Part shown: piece after piece, positions 12,077-24,741 of the stretch
How the letters are laid out: each line of letters opens with the position of its first letter
How positions within the stretch are numbered: the stretch's first letter is position 1
Assembly (NCBI RefSeq): GCF_033115175.1
Contig: NC_084838.1
Location: 59,240,468 to 59,304,467 of the forward strand
DNA from: Lepus europaeus
Lineage: Eukaryota > Chordata > Mammalia > Lagomorpha > Leporidae
Reading direction: 5' to 3'
DNA length: 64,000 bases
Program-made: the position numbers and the translations under genes
The notes under the pieces: model-generated
Seen by the model: the letters and a program-made list of their open reading frames with translations, nothing else
What the model was told of the DNA's origin: nothing
The model's database searches: none

Positions 12077-12548
12077 CATAGCTATTTTTGTGTTAAGCTT
12101 TATCTTTGACAATCCTTTCTCTAATCAGAATTGCTCTTTGGCTGCCACTTCTTTAGCACCAGTGCTGCTGGGGTACCATCTTAACTCCCAGAAAATCTTT
12201 CTCCCTACTAAGTCATCCACCCTTCAGAACGAATGTCACAGTCTGGCGTCCAGTCTTACGTTTGCAGCATTGATTGCCTACTGACTTGAGAGTCTCTGTG
12301 CTCTGGTAAAGCCAAAACTCATGGTCATCAACACACCTCCCACAAGGCAGCATCCTGCCTCTTACTCATACTACTGCCTCCCTAGAATTCCAAATATCAG
12401 ATTTGACCTTTGCTTGAAGGCTAGCTCAAATGGTGTTTTCTCCTTGAAGAGATGTTATGTACACTGTGGCCCTCCCCAGAATTCCTCACACGTGGTGACA
12501 CTGCAAGAAGCTGAACTAAGGATTGAAAGACATAAGTTAAGAGACCGC
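12077..12548. other. No gene; possible L2 trace
   Basis: Around 12400-12475 the order 'ttgaaggctagctcaaatgg...tccttgaagag' recalls the L2 3' region, but similarity by eye is weak. Nothing else is recognised. Confidence 0.35.
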
Positions 12549-12868
12549 AGCCCGGCGCCGCGGCTCAATAGGTTAATCCTCCGCCTGCAGCGCCGGCACA
12601 CCGGGTTCTAGTCTCGGTCGGGGCACCGGATTCTGTCCCGGTTGCCCCTCTTCCAGTCCAGCTCTCTGCTATGGCCCGGGAGTGCAGTGGAGGATGGCCC
12701 AAGTCCTTAGGCCCTGCACTCGCATGGGAGACCAGGAGAAGCACCTGGCTCCTGGCTTCGGATTGGCACGGTGCGCCGGCCGCAGTGGCCATTGAGGGGT
12801 GAACGAACGGAGGGAAGACCTTTCTCTCTTTCTCTCACTGCCCACTCTGCCTGTCAAAAATAAAAAAA
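12549..12868 (+). mobile_element. CSINE, young subfamily
   Basis: The head 'cccggcgccgcggctcaataggttaatcc' and the CpG-rich body are well preserved, with a short 'gtcaaaaataaaaaaa' tail. A TSD is not clear by eye; short 'aagagacc'/'agagact' similarity flanks the element. Confidence 0.93.
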
Positions 12869-14794
12869 GAGAGACTGTACATGTAGAGCTTTCCACATAG
12901 AGTGGATTTCAACAATGCTTCCTAACTTCCTAATTCCAAGTGTGGTCTTAACATCAAGAGCTCTTGTACAAGCAACAGGGTTGTTCTTCCTTTTAGCCCT
13001 TGTGCAGATTAATCAGTGCTGCTGCCCTTGTTTGCCCTTGATTTGGGTTTCCCCTGTGATTACCCAGTGGAAAGTGCAGCCCTTCAATGCAAACAATGGT
13101 CTGATTAATGTTTTGTGCTATGCACCGGGTTTGGGGAGCAGGTCCTTCATTAACGAGCCAGCCTGTACTACAATGTGCAGTCCTGAACATGCAAACTTGA
13201 TTTCATACTAAACTGTCTTTCCATTTTCACATTTTCAAACCTTTCCTTAACTCCCATTCCTTCCTTCAAACTTGGATTTTTGGGGAGGGAAGTTTGCATT
13301 AAGTGAATATAAAAAATATTAAGTCACTCTTATTTCAGCATGGTTTTGAGACAGATTTGAGTGATGAAAATGCCCTCCCAGTCCTGAGTGTGGGTGTGCC
13401 TTCATTTTGATGATGATCATTGGCATATCTTCAGTCAGCAACCCTCTCTATCCCCCTTACTGGGGAAAAAAAAATGTACGAGGAGGGTCAGATGATGAAA
13501 TGAAAACCTTTAAATACAATATCATTCACACAAAGGAAAAGAATCTTCCTCTGGGTCATTATCAGTGGAAGCCCAGTGAAAAGATAATAAGCAGAAGATT
13601 CCTGATTAATTAAACATTTGCGCTCATTGTATGCAATTATTCTGGGAAACTCAACTCAGGGACATCTGTTTACTCAACCCTGGGTTGAGAAACCACCAAA
13701 CTATGTCTGCCCTGCATCTCCAGGCACACAAAGCATAGAACTGATAGCTCAAAAGACTAAGGAACAAGCTTACTGATTGTTCCAGATTAGAAACAGATGA
13801 CCATACTATATGAGCAATAAATAATGAAGGCTGTGTAAACTTATAGAGGGTTAATTGGGGAAATCTAAAGTGTCAATGTAGTAATATTATATTTACCAAC
13901 ATATATAATCATCTTATGCTACAGAGCAATTAAATATAAGTGATAAACAATTTCAAGAATGCTTCAATTAGTAGTGCTTCTTATCCAGGGAAACCACAGT
14001 TCTAACTTTTCCCTTTTTACTCACTTAGGTCTCTGGTTTCAAAGCTTTCCCTAATACCACTAACCCCTTAATTGTCATCCTGATGTTCTCTCTCTCCCCT
14101 GGCAGTTGGGTCCTGGTAATGTCCCTTTCAGTTTTGCGGGAGCCCATGACTGAACAGAAGTGGCTGATTTCCCCCTGTCCAGTTGATGAGCAAAGCCCAC
14201 AGTTTGCACAAGAGTAGGTTAAAAAGGAAGTGAATGCGGCCCAGAAGGTCAGATGGAAGGAGGTGTGAGGCAGTGCAAGAACGAGGGCTACTGAATTAGC
14301 TTGAAAACCCATGGGTTGGAATTCAGACACCTGTAGCAGCTTCCTCTGAATTTCCCATCCTAAAACTCCAGACCCCAGGGAGGGGTAATCTGGACTCCCA
14401 GCAAGAGAACTTTTGTTAGATGAGACAGCAACTGAACATGTGCTTGAGGAAGTGCTCATGACTGGCTGATTCTCCCTGTCCATCCAATACCACGTGTATC
14501 GCAGAGTCTCGGGTTAAAGTGAGGGCAAGGCATGGCCAAGCAAGTCCAGATCTGCCAAGCAGAGGACTCTGCAACTTTCAATTCCCTTAGGTGTGATGGG
14601 ACAGGTGGGTTACCACACCCACTCCTCTGACCCAAGCCCTTCCTGGGTCAGAGAAAACACAGAGCATGGTGTGGTGTCCCTGGCAATCCTGATCTTCCTT
14701 CACCACATACTTGAGTCTGGCTGCCTGAGATACAGGGTGGATTCTAGTCCCAGGGTGACTAATTTGTCTTGCTTTGCCTGGAACTGAAATAGTT
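12869..14794. other. Repeat-poor DNA, possible conserved element
   Basis: I see no exon and no repeat. The segment 12985-13200 is notable for several homeodomain-type TAAT cores (for example gattaatcag and tgattaatg) in a compact repeat-free block. The 152-codon minus-strand frame at 14025-14483 has no recognisable similarity and no splice context; I treat it as chance. Confidence 0.5.
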
Positions 14795-15450
14795 TGTTAG
14801 CTAGTTTGTTTAATTGTGGTAAAAATTCACATAAAATAATTCAACATTTAAACATGCACAATTCAGCGCTTTTTAGTAAATCCACAACATTGTGTAACTG
14901 CCACCAAAATACAGTTCCAGAATATTTTCATCACTCCCGAAGGAGTTCCAGAACATTTTCATCATCCCATTAGCAGTCATTCCCTAATTCCCCCTCTCAC
15001 CCCAGATCCCAGCAACCACCCATCTGCCTTCTGTCTCTATTAATGTTCCTAATTCTGGTTATTTCATAAAAATTAGGTAATATAATCAGTTGCCTTTTGC
15101 ATCTAGCTTATTTCACTTAGCACGTTTTAAGGTTCACATATGTTGTAGCATATATCAGTAGTATTTTCATGTTTATATCTGAGCATTATTCAACTATTTG
15201 GATATGCTACAACTTATGATGTGGCTGCACATCAGCATTCCTTCCATAATTTGGTCAATGTTAACAGTGCTATCATGGCACTCAAGTTTTTAAATGGAAA
15301 TATGTTTTCAGTTCTCTTGAGTATATCCCTAGGAGTGTGACTGCAGGTCATACAGTTATTCTATATTCAACTTATTGAGGGACTATCAGGCTGTTTCCAG
15401 AGTTAACTAAAGCATTTTGCATTACCATCAGCAATGTATGAGGGGACTAA
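14795..15450 (-). mobile_element. L1M-type LINE 3' region, antisense
   Basis: Blocks such as 'ttgtgtaactgccacc', 'tttcacttagcac', 'gttgtagcatat' and 'gagtatatccctaggagtg' appear in the order expected for an antisense ancient L1 covering the ORF2 end and 3' UTR. About 29 bp are tandemly repeated at 14908-14966 (attccagaa.attttcatca twice). Confidence 0.85.
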
Positions 15451-15734
15451 CTTAGTTTTGAAACTGAACACCCCATGTTCTTGGAACTGCCTTAGTCCCA
15501 GGCATCTAACGACAGTTGGTCACCCAAGTAGTAGGTTCTGAGTGAGCTTGGATCATCATAGAATAAACGAGTCAAAGTTAGGGAAGGCTAGCGTGTGAAT
15601 GCCGTTAGGGTGACAGCCTCCTAGAGTGTCAAGAGTGTTGGCCCAAGCAGATGGTATTTATCCCTCTGAAGGACCAGGAATTCTATATCCCATATGGTTT
15701 TCTATCTCATAACTTGCTCCCAAATTTTATGCCA

Positions 15735-15892
15735 CTGATGTTTGTTCTCCTAGATCAGTTCGCTTTTCATATGTATACCTGAGAATCTTGTTAAAAATCC
15801 AGATTCTCATTCAGTAGATCGGAGATAGAGCCCAAGATTCTCCATTTATTGCAAGCCCCACCACGATGCTGACGATGCTGGTCAATGATGCT
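15735..15892. mobile_element. MER5A-like hAT-Charlie remnant
   Basis: The order 'gagaatcttgttaaaaat', 'ccagattctcattcagtag', 'gatagagcccaagattctcca' and 'gatgctgacgatgctggtc' matches MER5A-type non-autonomous hAT elements. The terminal inverted repeats are eroded. Confidence 0.6.
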
Positions 15893-16190
15893 AAGATAGC
15901 CATGCCCCTGAAGCATCCTTATTCTCTGACGAGCTGCTGCAACATCAATGTGCCAACGAGAGTGAGGAGGTGGCAAGACTGCAAGCCACACTATCAGGGC
16001 TCTGTTCTAGGTAAAGGAGAAAAAATGTACATCAAAGTGAAATGGATGAATTGATCATATTGTCACAGGAAACAGTGCAGCAAAGAAGTGACTCTGTACC
16101 TGGCTGATTCTCTCCATCTGGTCAAAATCTGTGAGAAAAAGATTATGATCTGGCAAGTATTATTATAAAAGGACCTGAAAAGCAACTTTA

Positions 16191-16526
16191 TTTTTATTTA
16201 TTTAATTTTTTTTTTTGACAGGCAGAGTTAGACAGTGAGAGAGAGAGACAGAGAGAAAGGTCTTCCTTCCATTGGTTCACTCTCCAAATGGCCGCAATGG
16301 CCGGCGCTGCACCAATCCAAAGCCAGGAGCCAGGTGCTTCCTCCTGGTCTCCCATGTGGGTGCAGGGCCCAAGCACTTGGGCCATCCTCCACTGCCTTTC
16401 TGGGCCACAGCAGAGAGCTGAACTGGAAGAGGAGCAACTAGGACAGAACCGGCACCCCAACTGGGACTAGAACCCAGTATACCGGCGCCGCAGGTGGAAG
16501 ATTAGCCTAGTGAGCTGCGGCACCAG
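16191..16526 (-). mobile_element. CSINE, antisense, 16-bp TSD
   Basis: Perfect repeats ctgaaaagcaacttta flank it at 16175-16190 and 16527-16542. A poly(T) run lies at the left and the GC-rich head at the right, so it is full length on the minus strand. Confidence 0.97.
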
Positions 16527-16603
16527 CTGAAAAGCAACTTTAAAACCAGGATACCTACCAAGGGATGAAATGCAAAAGCAAACAGTGTGCTCCTACCTTC
16601 CTC

Positions 16604-16629
16604 CAAACAAACAAACAAACAAACAAACA
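16604..16629. repeat. (CAAA)n microsatellite
   Basis: About six perfect CAAA/AAAC units. Confidence 0.95.
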
Positions 16630-16729
16630 GAAAACAAGAGATGGCTTGGAAGTCCATGGAGGTAGATCATTTGATTTAAAAAGAGTGTAGCTGACACAGA
16701 TGGACAGGCTAGAATTAGAATTTTCATGA

Positions 16730-17400
16730 GTTTATCTGCGGGGTGTCATATCCAACAGGACAAGATATCCCAGTATCCTCAGTCTCCCAAGACTATCTCT
16801 GAGAGTCGGCTACAGACCACAGTGCCTTATATGCTCATATCCACTCTACATATGGGCTCGTGCCATAATGTTTCTGTTTGTTGTGTCCAAGACACTGTGG
16901 GTGATCCTGTACCTGGCAGGGAGTCTGCCTGCCCTGCCCATGCAGGAGGTTAGGAGGACATTGCATGCCATGCCTGCCAAGAGGGACCCTGCAGCCTGGC
17001 TGCTGGCAGGCAGCAGGAGCCCTGGACGCATTTCCCCCCACTCCTGCCTTCTGCCAATCAGGTGAACTGCTCCTGGGTGTGGCCCAGGCCCATCAGGAAA
17101 GCTAACATAGCCTACGTGACCTTCAAGCGATTGGAGAAGAATAGCGGCACCAATATCACCTTTATCCTATAGAATTAGTGTTGCCCTGAATTAGCTATGC
17201 CTGTTTTGCCTGCCCTTTGCCCCCTCTGCCTACCCTTTAAAAGGTGTGCTTGCTCATTAATGAACCAGACGTGTTCACCGATACTTGTCTCTGGTACTTC
17301 TTGTTAAAGAGCGCCATTGCTCCACACATGCCAACAGCGCCCAGGCCTTGCAGGATAAGCCTGCAACACTTGGCTGCAACTTCTGTTGACTACATCAAAC
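16730..17400 (+). mobile_element. Possible solo LTR of an endogenous retrovirus
   Basis: The block has LTR-like organisation in sense orientation: a CCAAT box in 'ctgccaatcagg' near 17050, a TATA-like 'cctttaaaagg' near 17234, and a 'cattaatgaa' polyadenylation-like motif shortly downstream. It is flanked by unrelated DNA. I cannot define the TG...CA ends or a TSD and do not recognise the family, so a plain promoter-like coincidence remains possible. No retroviral coding region is attached. Confidence 0.35.
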
Positions 17401-17494
17401 AGGGTCCATCTCTAACTACACAAACATTTCTCTGGACAGGGCCAGAGGTAGTGCTGCTCCAAGTTACAGGAATTAAATTAAAGTTGTGATTCTT

Positions 17495-17843
17495 TTTTTT
17501 TGTTGTTTGTTTTTTGACAGGCAGAGTGGACAGTGAGAGAGAGAGACAGAGAGAAAGGTCTTCCTTTTGCCGTTGGTTCACCCTCCAATGGCCGCTGCGG
17601 CCAGCGCGCTGCGGCCGGCGCACCGCGCTGATCCGATGGCAGGAGCCAGGTGCTTCTCCTGGTCTCCCATGGGGTGCAGGGCCCAAGCACCTGGGCCATC
17701 CTCCACTGCACTCCCTGGCCACAGCAGAGAGCTGGCCTGGAAGAGGGGCAACCGGGACAGGATCGGTGCCCCGACTGGGACTAGAACCCAGTGTGCCGGC
17801 GCCGCAAGGCGGAGGATTAGCCTAGTGAGCCACGGCGCCGGCC
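17495..17843 (-). mobile_element. CSINE, antisense, young, 16-bp TSD
   Basis: Perfect repeats taaagttgtgattctt flank it at 17479-17494 and 17844-17859. The CpG-rich body, the duplicated-looking 'gcgctgcggccggcgca' block and the unmutated head place it with the copies at 25135 and 63044 in one young subfamily. Confidence 0.97.
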
Positions 17844-17859
17844 TAAAGTTGTGATTCTT

Positions 17860-19291
17860 AAGCCAGTATGCCAAGGTTCAATATTTCTCATGATGTTAAG
17901 AGCTCTGCCATATTAAAGATAGTTCATGTTCAAACTCAAAGAAATTGGAGGAAAACACAGTTAAGGACCAATCTAATTATGTTTATTTTGAATAAAATAA
18001 ATTTATTTTTGAGGACCTGTCAGAGACTTCAATGTGCAAATGGCTGAAGGGGAGTATAGAATACAACATACCCACAGGTGCTTTGACTTAAGGACCCCTT
18101 AACTGCAGTGTGCCCATTTAATGTCTCCCAGAACTTGGGTTCTTTGGAACAGGACTTGGGAAACACTGAGTCAGGATAGGAACAATCTAGATGATAACGT
18201 TCTGTCCAGGATTTGATCAGGTACTGGTAACTGGATGTATGGAAGGCTGTTTCTACTCACCAATCTCTTGGGTGTGGATGAAATGCCAGCACCTCAAGAC
18301 TGCCCTCTGCAAAGGCCTATGCTGCAGAAGCAGGCAACTGGCTGCATCAGTGGGACAAAAGTGGAAGCCATACCCTACCTATCAAGAGCAGAATATCCCA
18401 TCTTTATTCATTACGGACAACATACTGGCCTGGAAAAGAGAGCTAAAAGGCCCTAAGAGTTCTATGAAAAGTTCATGTTTTTCTATTTGCACAAGATCTC
18501 AATTTCTGCAATTCATTTGGCTTTCATTCTGAAAACTTCTGGTAGATGGCACTTTGTTCAGGATCCCAGGCTGGACAGAAATCCCCATAGGAGAACCCCT
18601 AGCCGAATCTGAACAACAGCTATGCTAACAGGGTGAGCAGCTTCCATCAGCCACTCCATGGACCTACTAGACAAGGGCAGCACATCCCATGTAAGGCATG
18701 AAAGGTCTTTCCTGGCCCTCACAGCAACCGCAGTTACCCAGCCTGTGGGCCCCCCTCTACAGATGCTAATGACATTTCCATCCTGTTCTAACAGGGAAAG
18801 AGACAGTGGCTATAAAACACATGGGAGGTCTCCATAATCTCTCTGGAGGCTTTCCCAGTATTGAGCCAGTAAATTCAATACCATCCCAAATGAATACTAT
18901 TTCCCTTGTTGCAATGTCAGTTAGGCTATGGGGTTCCAGGTACACCTAACCACTCACTGCTGGAGTGTCCATCCCACCCCTCCAGGCATGGCCACTCTAT
19001 CCCCAACCCTTATGTCTACCTGGCCCTGGTCCTGCACACTGCCTTAATCACCTGCCTCTCCTTGGGTCCTGCAGATGCTAGCAGGGAAAGCCCCCGGGTT
19101 CCCTACTGTGTCGGGCATCAGGGGCTGCTGAGCTATAGCAACCAATGGCCCTCACATTTCAGTGGCTTCAAACAGCAGAATCACATTTCTGGCTCATTCC
19201 ACATGCTCATCTCTACATAGGGGTTCAGAATAATGGATAGTACACCATCTACAAGATAGCTAATCGCATGGTAGACAGAAGAGGGAAATAT
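17860..19291. other. No gene or clear repeat
   Basis: The longest frames (113 codons at 18191-18532, 104 at 18906-19220) look like chance ORFs. The end, about 19130-19200 ('gtggcttcaaacagcagaatcac...'), vaguely recalls an old MER-type repeat but is not assignable. Confidence 0.5.
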
Positions 19292-19304
19292 CAAATCTTG
19301 CACT

Positions 19305-19542
19305 AGGGGCAGGCATTGTGGCACAGCAGGGTTAAAGCCCCTACAAGAGATGGTACATCTTGCATATCAGAGTACTTGTTTGAGTTCTAGCTAGTCTGCA
19401 CTTACACCTGGTCCAGTGCTGATGAGGGCATTTGGGGGTGAATCAGCAGATGGAAGAGATCTCTCTCTGTCTCACTCTCTTTCCCCGCACACTCTGTCAC
19501 TCTGCCTTTCAAGTGGATGAAAATAAATAAACATTTAAAAAG
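19305..19542 (+). mobile_element. Old CSINE, internally deleted
   Basis: The head 'aggggcaggcattgtggcac' and the 3' part with its AAATAAATAAAC tail are present, but about 100 bp of body are missing. An imperfect TSD (atcttgcact / atctgcact) is visible. Confidence 0.85.
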
Positions 19543-19589
19543 ATCTGCACTGATTCTCAAAAATTTCTGCCCATGTAATTTAATTATTA

Positions 19590-19800
19590 GTCTTTTTTAA
19601 ATAGTTGTCATTTACTGAATGCCTACTGTGGGTCAAACATTTCACAACCATTAGCCCATTTAATCCCCATAACGACAGACATATGAAATAATTATTTCTC
19701 CATTTTTCAAATACAGGGCCTGAGTTTTAGGAGATGAAGCAAGGGTGGAAACCAGTTTTGAGTATTGGTCCAACTAGCTCCCACATCCCTACTTTGAACT
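19590..19800 (+). mobile_element. MIR element
   Basis: It has the MIR core order: 'tttactgaatgcctactgtgggtc', 'cccatttaatccccataac', 'tttctccatttttcaaatacaggg' and 'gaagcaagggtggaaacc'. Confidence 0.8.
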
Positions 19801-21741
19801 AATTTTCCTTTCTTGCTTGAGAACTTTCTGTGATAGCTAAACTGAATTATGTGAAAAGTCTTAGAAAAATTTAACAATTAAAGTATAGCTATATTTCAAG
19901 TTATCTTATTAAAAGGAGAAACTCTAAATGAAAAATTAAAACACAGCAAAAGGCTCATAGCTATTAATGCCATATTTGTATTCTTTGTAATTTATCTGCT
20001 GGTGAAACTGTTAGCATATTTTACCACCTACACTCGTGAGGAGAACTTCATTTGGTGAGTAACTGTTTATTTTCTTTTTTCCCCCAAACATCTCTTGACA
20101 AGTCTCTGAAAAACTAATTTGCATTTTAAAAGAAAATGTTCAGGGCTAGAGCACACTGTCACTTCTCTGCTGCCCAGAAACCACTAATCAGGGACGTGAG
20201 CCTTCCATCAGACATCATGAATCTGTGCTCAACACGGAAAGAAGGAATTCACACATTTGTAATGCTTAATGACTTGATTCATTCAGTTACCGCTTGTCAG
20301 AATATTTGCATTTCCAGCATATTTTTATGTCTTATGGGCATAATGACAGTAAATATTTAGAATGCAGATTACCCTGGAAAATCTAGAATATATGGTAATT
20401 ACAGAGTATAGCTTTCCCAAAACCACCCTTAATGCAAAAAGAAAAAAAGAAACTTCTCTAAACAATGTCTTTCTGTTTCTCTTAAGTTCTTTCATTCCCA
20501 CCACTCCCACCTAAACTCAGATTTCAATTGGAGCTCAACTCTTAGGCTTGCCTATCAGAAAACCAGAAAAATGGTTTCTGATAACACCAAAGACTAGTAG
20601 TCTTCTGCTTTTCCAACAATGGAACCTGAAACCCCCTCCTGTAAGGAACTGGATTGTACCTGGAATGGCCCCTCTCCCATCTACCCAGTTGACATTCAGC
20701 AGACACTCACTGGGAACCACTAACTCACTAAGCTTTGTCCCCACCACTCCAGGGTTAAGAGGAACCTGGATTCTCAGCAGCATCTGAAGGACCTTCTCTC
20801 TAGGGAACTGCCCCTGGTTCTGAGACGGAGTAGCTCAGAATCCTTCCTCCAGGGCTGCAGGGCAGTTTGGTGCAATTCCATTTAAGAATTCCATAACAGT
20901 CATGGGATAAGAGTCAACCCTCAAATCAAAGGCTTGGGAGAGAGATTTTCAAAAGAAATCATTAAGGTTTTGCCTTGCATCCAATTTGTTTCCATTTTCT
21001 TAGATTAATCCACCATTTCTTTAGACTTTGTCTTTCAAACAATCCTCAAAGTAAATGATTATCCATAGAAAAAATAATCATTTGATCATGGCTGCTAATT
21101 TAAATAGCAAAAATGCATGGTTAGAAAGGTTCTTTAAGATGGTATAAGGGCCTTGTTCCCCCAAAGCCTCTAGTTCCCCTGCATCTCAGCAGGTTTCTAA
21201 AAAGCATTCTAAGAAGGAAAAGTACAATCAGTCCTCCAGGGGATGGAGGGGATTGATAGGACCACTCCCTTGGAGCACCTACAGGGTGCCATTCACAGTC
21301 TGATCTGTGAGAACAGTGACCCTTGGAACACAGCAGCCCTAAGGGAGGTAAGGTGCAATGAAGGATTTAATTTATTGATTATGCTTAAATGGTCAGAATT
21401 TATTCAATGAAGAAATAAGTTCCTTAAGAAGTTAATGAGTGAATAAGTCCAAGTATAACTAGAAAGGAAAAATAATAAAATAAATTACTATGCTATCATA
21501 TCAGATACAACAAAAAAATCTTGTTTTAAAGCTTAAATATTGATATATGTACCAAAAACTTCACCTTAAACCCGTGGAACTCCCTGTGGTATGGGAGTCA
21601 ATGGAGTTATTGCCTTCACTTTCTCACTTTTGTCCAGCCTCCACTTTTGCTAAAGTTAATGCCATAAACTTCTTAGAAATAATGATGTCATGTCTTTTTC
21701 ATCACTAGCTGCTTACTTTACAAGTTATCTCAGGGTTAAAA
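19801..21741. other. Non-repetitive DNA, no gene seen
   Basis: The DNA is AT-rich and shows no supported exon. A 'catttggtgagtaac' donor-like site at about 20050 has no accompanying coding frame. Confidence 0.55.
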
Positions 21742-21751
21742 GTTGGCAATT

Positions 21752-22022
21752 GGGGCTCTCAATATGACATACACAGTGGGATAAGCCTCTGCTTGAGAAT
21801 CTGGCATCCCATGTCAGAGTGCTGGGGTTCAGGTCCCAGCTATCCCCACTTCCAATCCAGCTTCCTACTAATAAGCCTGAGAAGACAGCAGACAATGGCC
21901 CAAGTACTTGGACCCTTGACACCCATGTGGGAGACCAGGTTGGAGTTCCTGGCTCCTGGCTTCAGCCTGCCCCAGACCTGACTGTGGTGGCCATTTGGGG
22001 AGTGAACCAGTAGATGGAAGAC

Positions 22023-22057
<35 letters not shown>

Positions 22058-22147
22058 CTTTTCTCTCTCTCTCTCCTTTTCTCTCTCTCTCTCTCCTTCT
22101 CTGTCATTCTGCCATCAAAATAAATAAATAAGTAATCTTTTTTAAAA
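21752..22147 (+). mobile_element. Old CSINE with expanded CT tract
   Basis: A diverged head near 21752 is followed by a recognisable body, a CT-rich tract of about 80 bp (22026-22103) interrupted by 'cctttt' motifs, and an AAATAAATAAGTAATC tail. The flanks share 'ggcaatt'/'gacaatt'. Confidence 0.9.
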
Positions 22148-22739
22148 ATGACAATTAATTTAAGATGCAACACAACAGGTAAACACACACCACAAACATA
22201 TGAACTATGATGGTGGATATGGAAGAATAGCATCTAACACACTTCCCACCCACCTTCTCATTGGTCTTCCTAAACTATAGAAGCTGAAGATCTCACAACT
22301 CCATTGATCAGACTCCCTTGCAGCTAGGGTTCCAGATGTTATTTAAATTGGGAGGTAGAAGAGAGATACAGTGATATTTTGTGCTGTGTTTGTTCTGCTG
22401 TTGCCACTGGTGGGCTCTCCTATAATGGTTTCCCAACAGTGGTAACTTCAAGAAGCTGGGGCAGTTCTTTCTCTGACCCAGTCCTGTGTTGCAGCTTTCT
22501 TATCCATATCTCTAAATATGACCAACACCTGTTTCTTTTGAAAAGTATGTAACAAAATTAATCTCCACCAACTAGATCAGGTGTATCCTATTCCTTGTTA
22601 CTGTACCTAACTGATTCCAAATTCATGCAATTCTCTTACAATCAAAAAACTGAAAATTGCCTTTTAATCTAGCAAAATAATTTTACAATACTAATACCAA
22701 TGCTATTGTAATGAATCGGGTAATTTCAACATTGTGTGT
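22148..22739. other. No gene; possibly ancient repeat
   Basis: The phrase 'gactcccttgcagctagggttcc' at about 22310 is a pattern I associate with an old mammalian interspersed repeat, but I cannot name it. No coding frame. Confidence 0.35.
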
Positions 22740-22990
22740 TGAAAAAATAAACATAAGCTCTTTAGAAAACAATTAGATAATAAGAGAAAAGAACCTCAAA
22801 AAGTTTACTTCTTGGACCCACGAATCCTTAGAATTCTAATTTTAAATATAGAAAAATGTTATATGGACTATGAAGTTCACTGCAGTATTATTTATAGTAG
22901 TTAAGAAGCAGAAATAAGCTAAAACTACAATTATTGAGGATGTAAAGTAATTTCGTGCTATGTGACTTGGCCAGAGTAACACTGAAGTAT
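22740..22990 (+). mobile_element. Possible L1M fragment
   Basis: The blocks 'gttcactgcagtattatttatagtag' and 'cctcaaaaagtttacttct' resemble the sense ORF2-end region of ancient L1, with heavy divergence. Confidence 0.45.
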
Positions 22991-23027
22991 ATACACAGAT
23001 TCTATTAAGTTTCAAAACCCAAGTAGG

Positions 23028-23345
23028 GATGGGGATGTGGCCTAGCATTAAAACACTGGCTGGGACACCCTCATCCCACATCAGAGTGCCTGACTTTGGT
23101 GCCTGGTTCCAGGTTCAGATTCCAGCTGCCTTCTGGTGAAGACGCTGGCAAGCAGCAGTGATGGCTCCGGTGACTGGGTTCCTGACACTCAGCTGAAAGA
23201 CCCCAGGTGACCTCCCAGGTCCAGCTTTGGACTGGCCCAGTCCTGGCTGTGGTCTGTATTTCAGGAGTAAACCAGTAAATGGGAGATCTCTCTCTCTCTC
23301 TTTACTCACTCTCTCTCTGGTTCTCAAATAAATGCTTTTCAAAAC
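23028..23345 (+). mobile_element. Old CSINE
   Basis: All landmarks are present though diverged: 'gggatgtggcctagcattaaaac', 'catcccacatcagagtgcc', 'ggagtaaaccagtaaatgg', a CT run and AAATAAATG. Confidence 0.88.
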
Positions 23346-24514
23346 TTAATTAAAAATACAAATCCAAACAGTAAAATGTCTTCTATAGCATGGTAAAAAT
23401 AATCGTGACAAATAAAACACACATAGAAAATATAATGCCAGTCAATCAAAATGAAAAGATAGTATTCTCCAGTTGGAGTGTCTAGGCAGCATTTTTGCAT
23501 GTTTCTTTCACTTTTGTAGTTTCTCTCCTTAATTTCCTTAATTAAAATGTACATTTTAAAGCAGAAAAATAAACTTTCTTTTTTTTAAAAAAAGTTCTAA
23601 CTCACCAAACATAAAAACTTTTGTGGTTATGTTTCCACTGCTCAAATTCATCATTCCCTTCCCCCATCATGCAATATTTATTGAGCAGGCCCTTTAGCGT
23701 CACAAGACTCTAGCGCCATGCATTGATTTCTATGATCTTACTGGAAAACCGCTAGGTGCACAGAAAGGTACTTGTGTCTGGTGGCTGCATGCATGTCATA
23801 TATCACGGCAGACTGCCAGAGAGCAAAGGAAGAACACCATGAGCACTAATTTTTACTCCTAGATGGCTTAGTAATTTGCTAAATTTCCTTGTAATTGCTT
23901 CTAATTATTCATTACATTAGAGTAGAAGGTGCTAGCTATAAATTTTCAATGAAAACAAAATTTAAATACAATGCATCCAAAATGTCTCTGTAGCCCCCGG
24001 TGGCAAGCTGTTTTCTGTGTTAGGGAAATCCAACAGACGCCGCAACACATGCTGCTCCTTAATGGGACAGAGGAGGGTGGGCCAAGTGGGCAGCATCCGA
24101 TGTGCACTGCCAGCTTGGAGAGGAGCCTGCAGAGCTGGCTCAGAGGCCTCCTGCCCGCACCACAGCGTTTCGGGAGCTGATCTCCTCCGGGCTGGGTGGT
24201 CTTCAGTAAGCTCTTTGTGCTTCCTTCTAAGGTGGCAGCACCTCCTGGTCATTCAGAGCCAGGCTGGCCATTCCTCCATCCACACATTCATTATTGCATT
24301 CATTCACTCACCCTGTCTGGGGCACCTGCCTCTGAGCAGAGAGGAGGCTGAGGGAAGGCACCACCCGCAAGTCAAACACCACAGCCAGCGCTAGTGGATG
24401 GCGCCTTCACGGTGGCACAGTCATGATGCAGCTGGAGCTCTGGAAGTGACTTCCACCTACAGGGGGATCTGAAAAGCTTCGCAGAGCAGGTGGCAATAGA
24501 AGTACCTCACAGGA
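23346..24514. other. No gene or clear repeat
   Basis: The overlapping frames at 23962-24394 on both strands are typical of a locally GC-richer stretch and show no recognisable domain. Confidence 0.5.
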
Positions 24515-24741
24515 CACTTGAAATGGGACAGTGTATGGACCACTGTGGGTAATAGTGTGGTAGTTCCTCAAAAAGCATAAAATTATGTAAGATCCAGCAA
24601 TTGCACTTTGGGTACATACCTCAAAGAAGTGGAAGCCAGGACACACGCGGATACATTTGTATACCCATGTTCACAGCAGCACTATGCACCATAACCAAAG
24701 GCGTAAACAACTCAAATGCCCTGTAACACAGAAATGAATTT

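Noticed and set aside
14025-14483. A 152-codon minus-strand frame
   Set aside because: No splice sites or ATG context of note, composition consistent with chance, and no recognised domain.
17514-17874. Several 75-110 codon frames over SINEs, also at 25111-25513, 52137-52600 and 63010-63393
   Set aside because: They are all shadows of CSINE copies, recurring with nearly the same peptide wherever a young SINE occurs.
20030-20070. A donor-like gtgagt site at about 20054
   Set aside because: The upstream sequence has no open frame with a matching acceptor.
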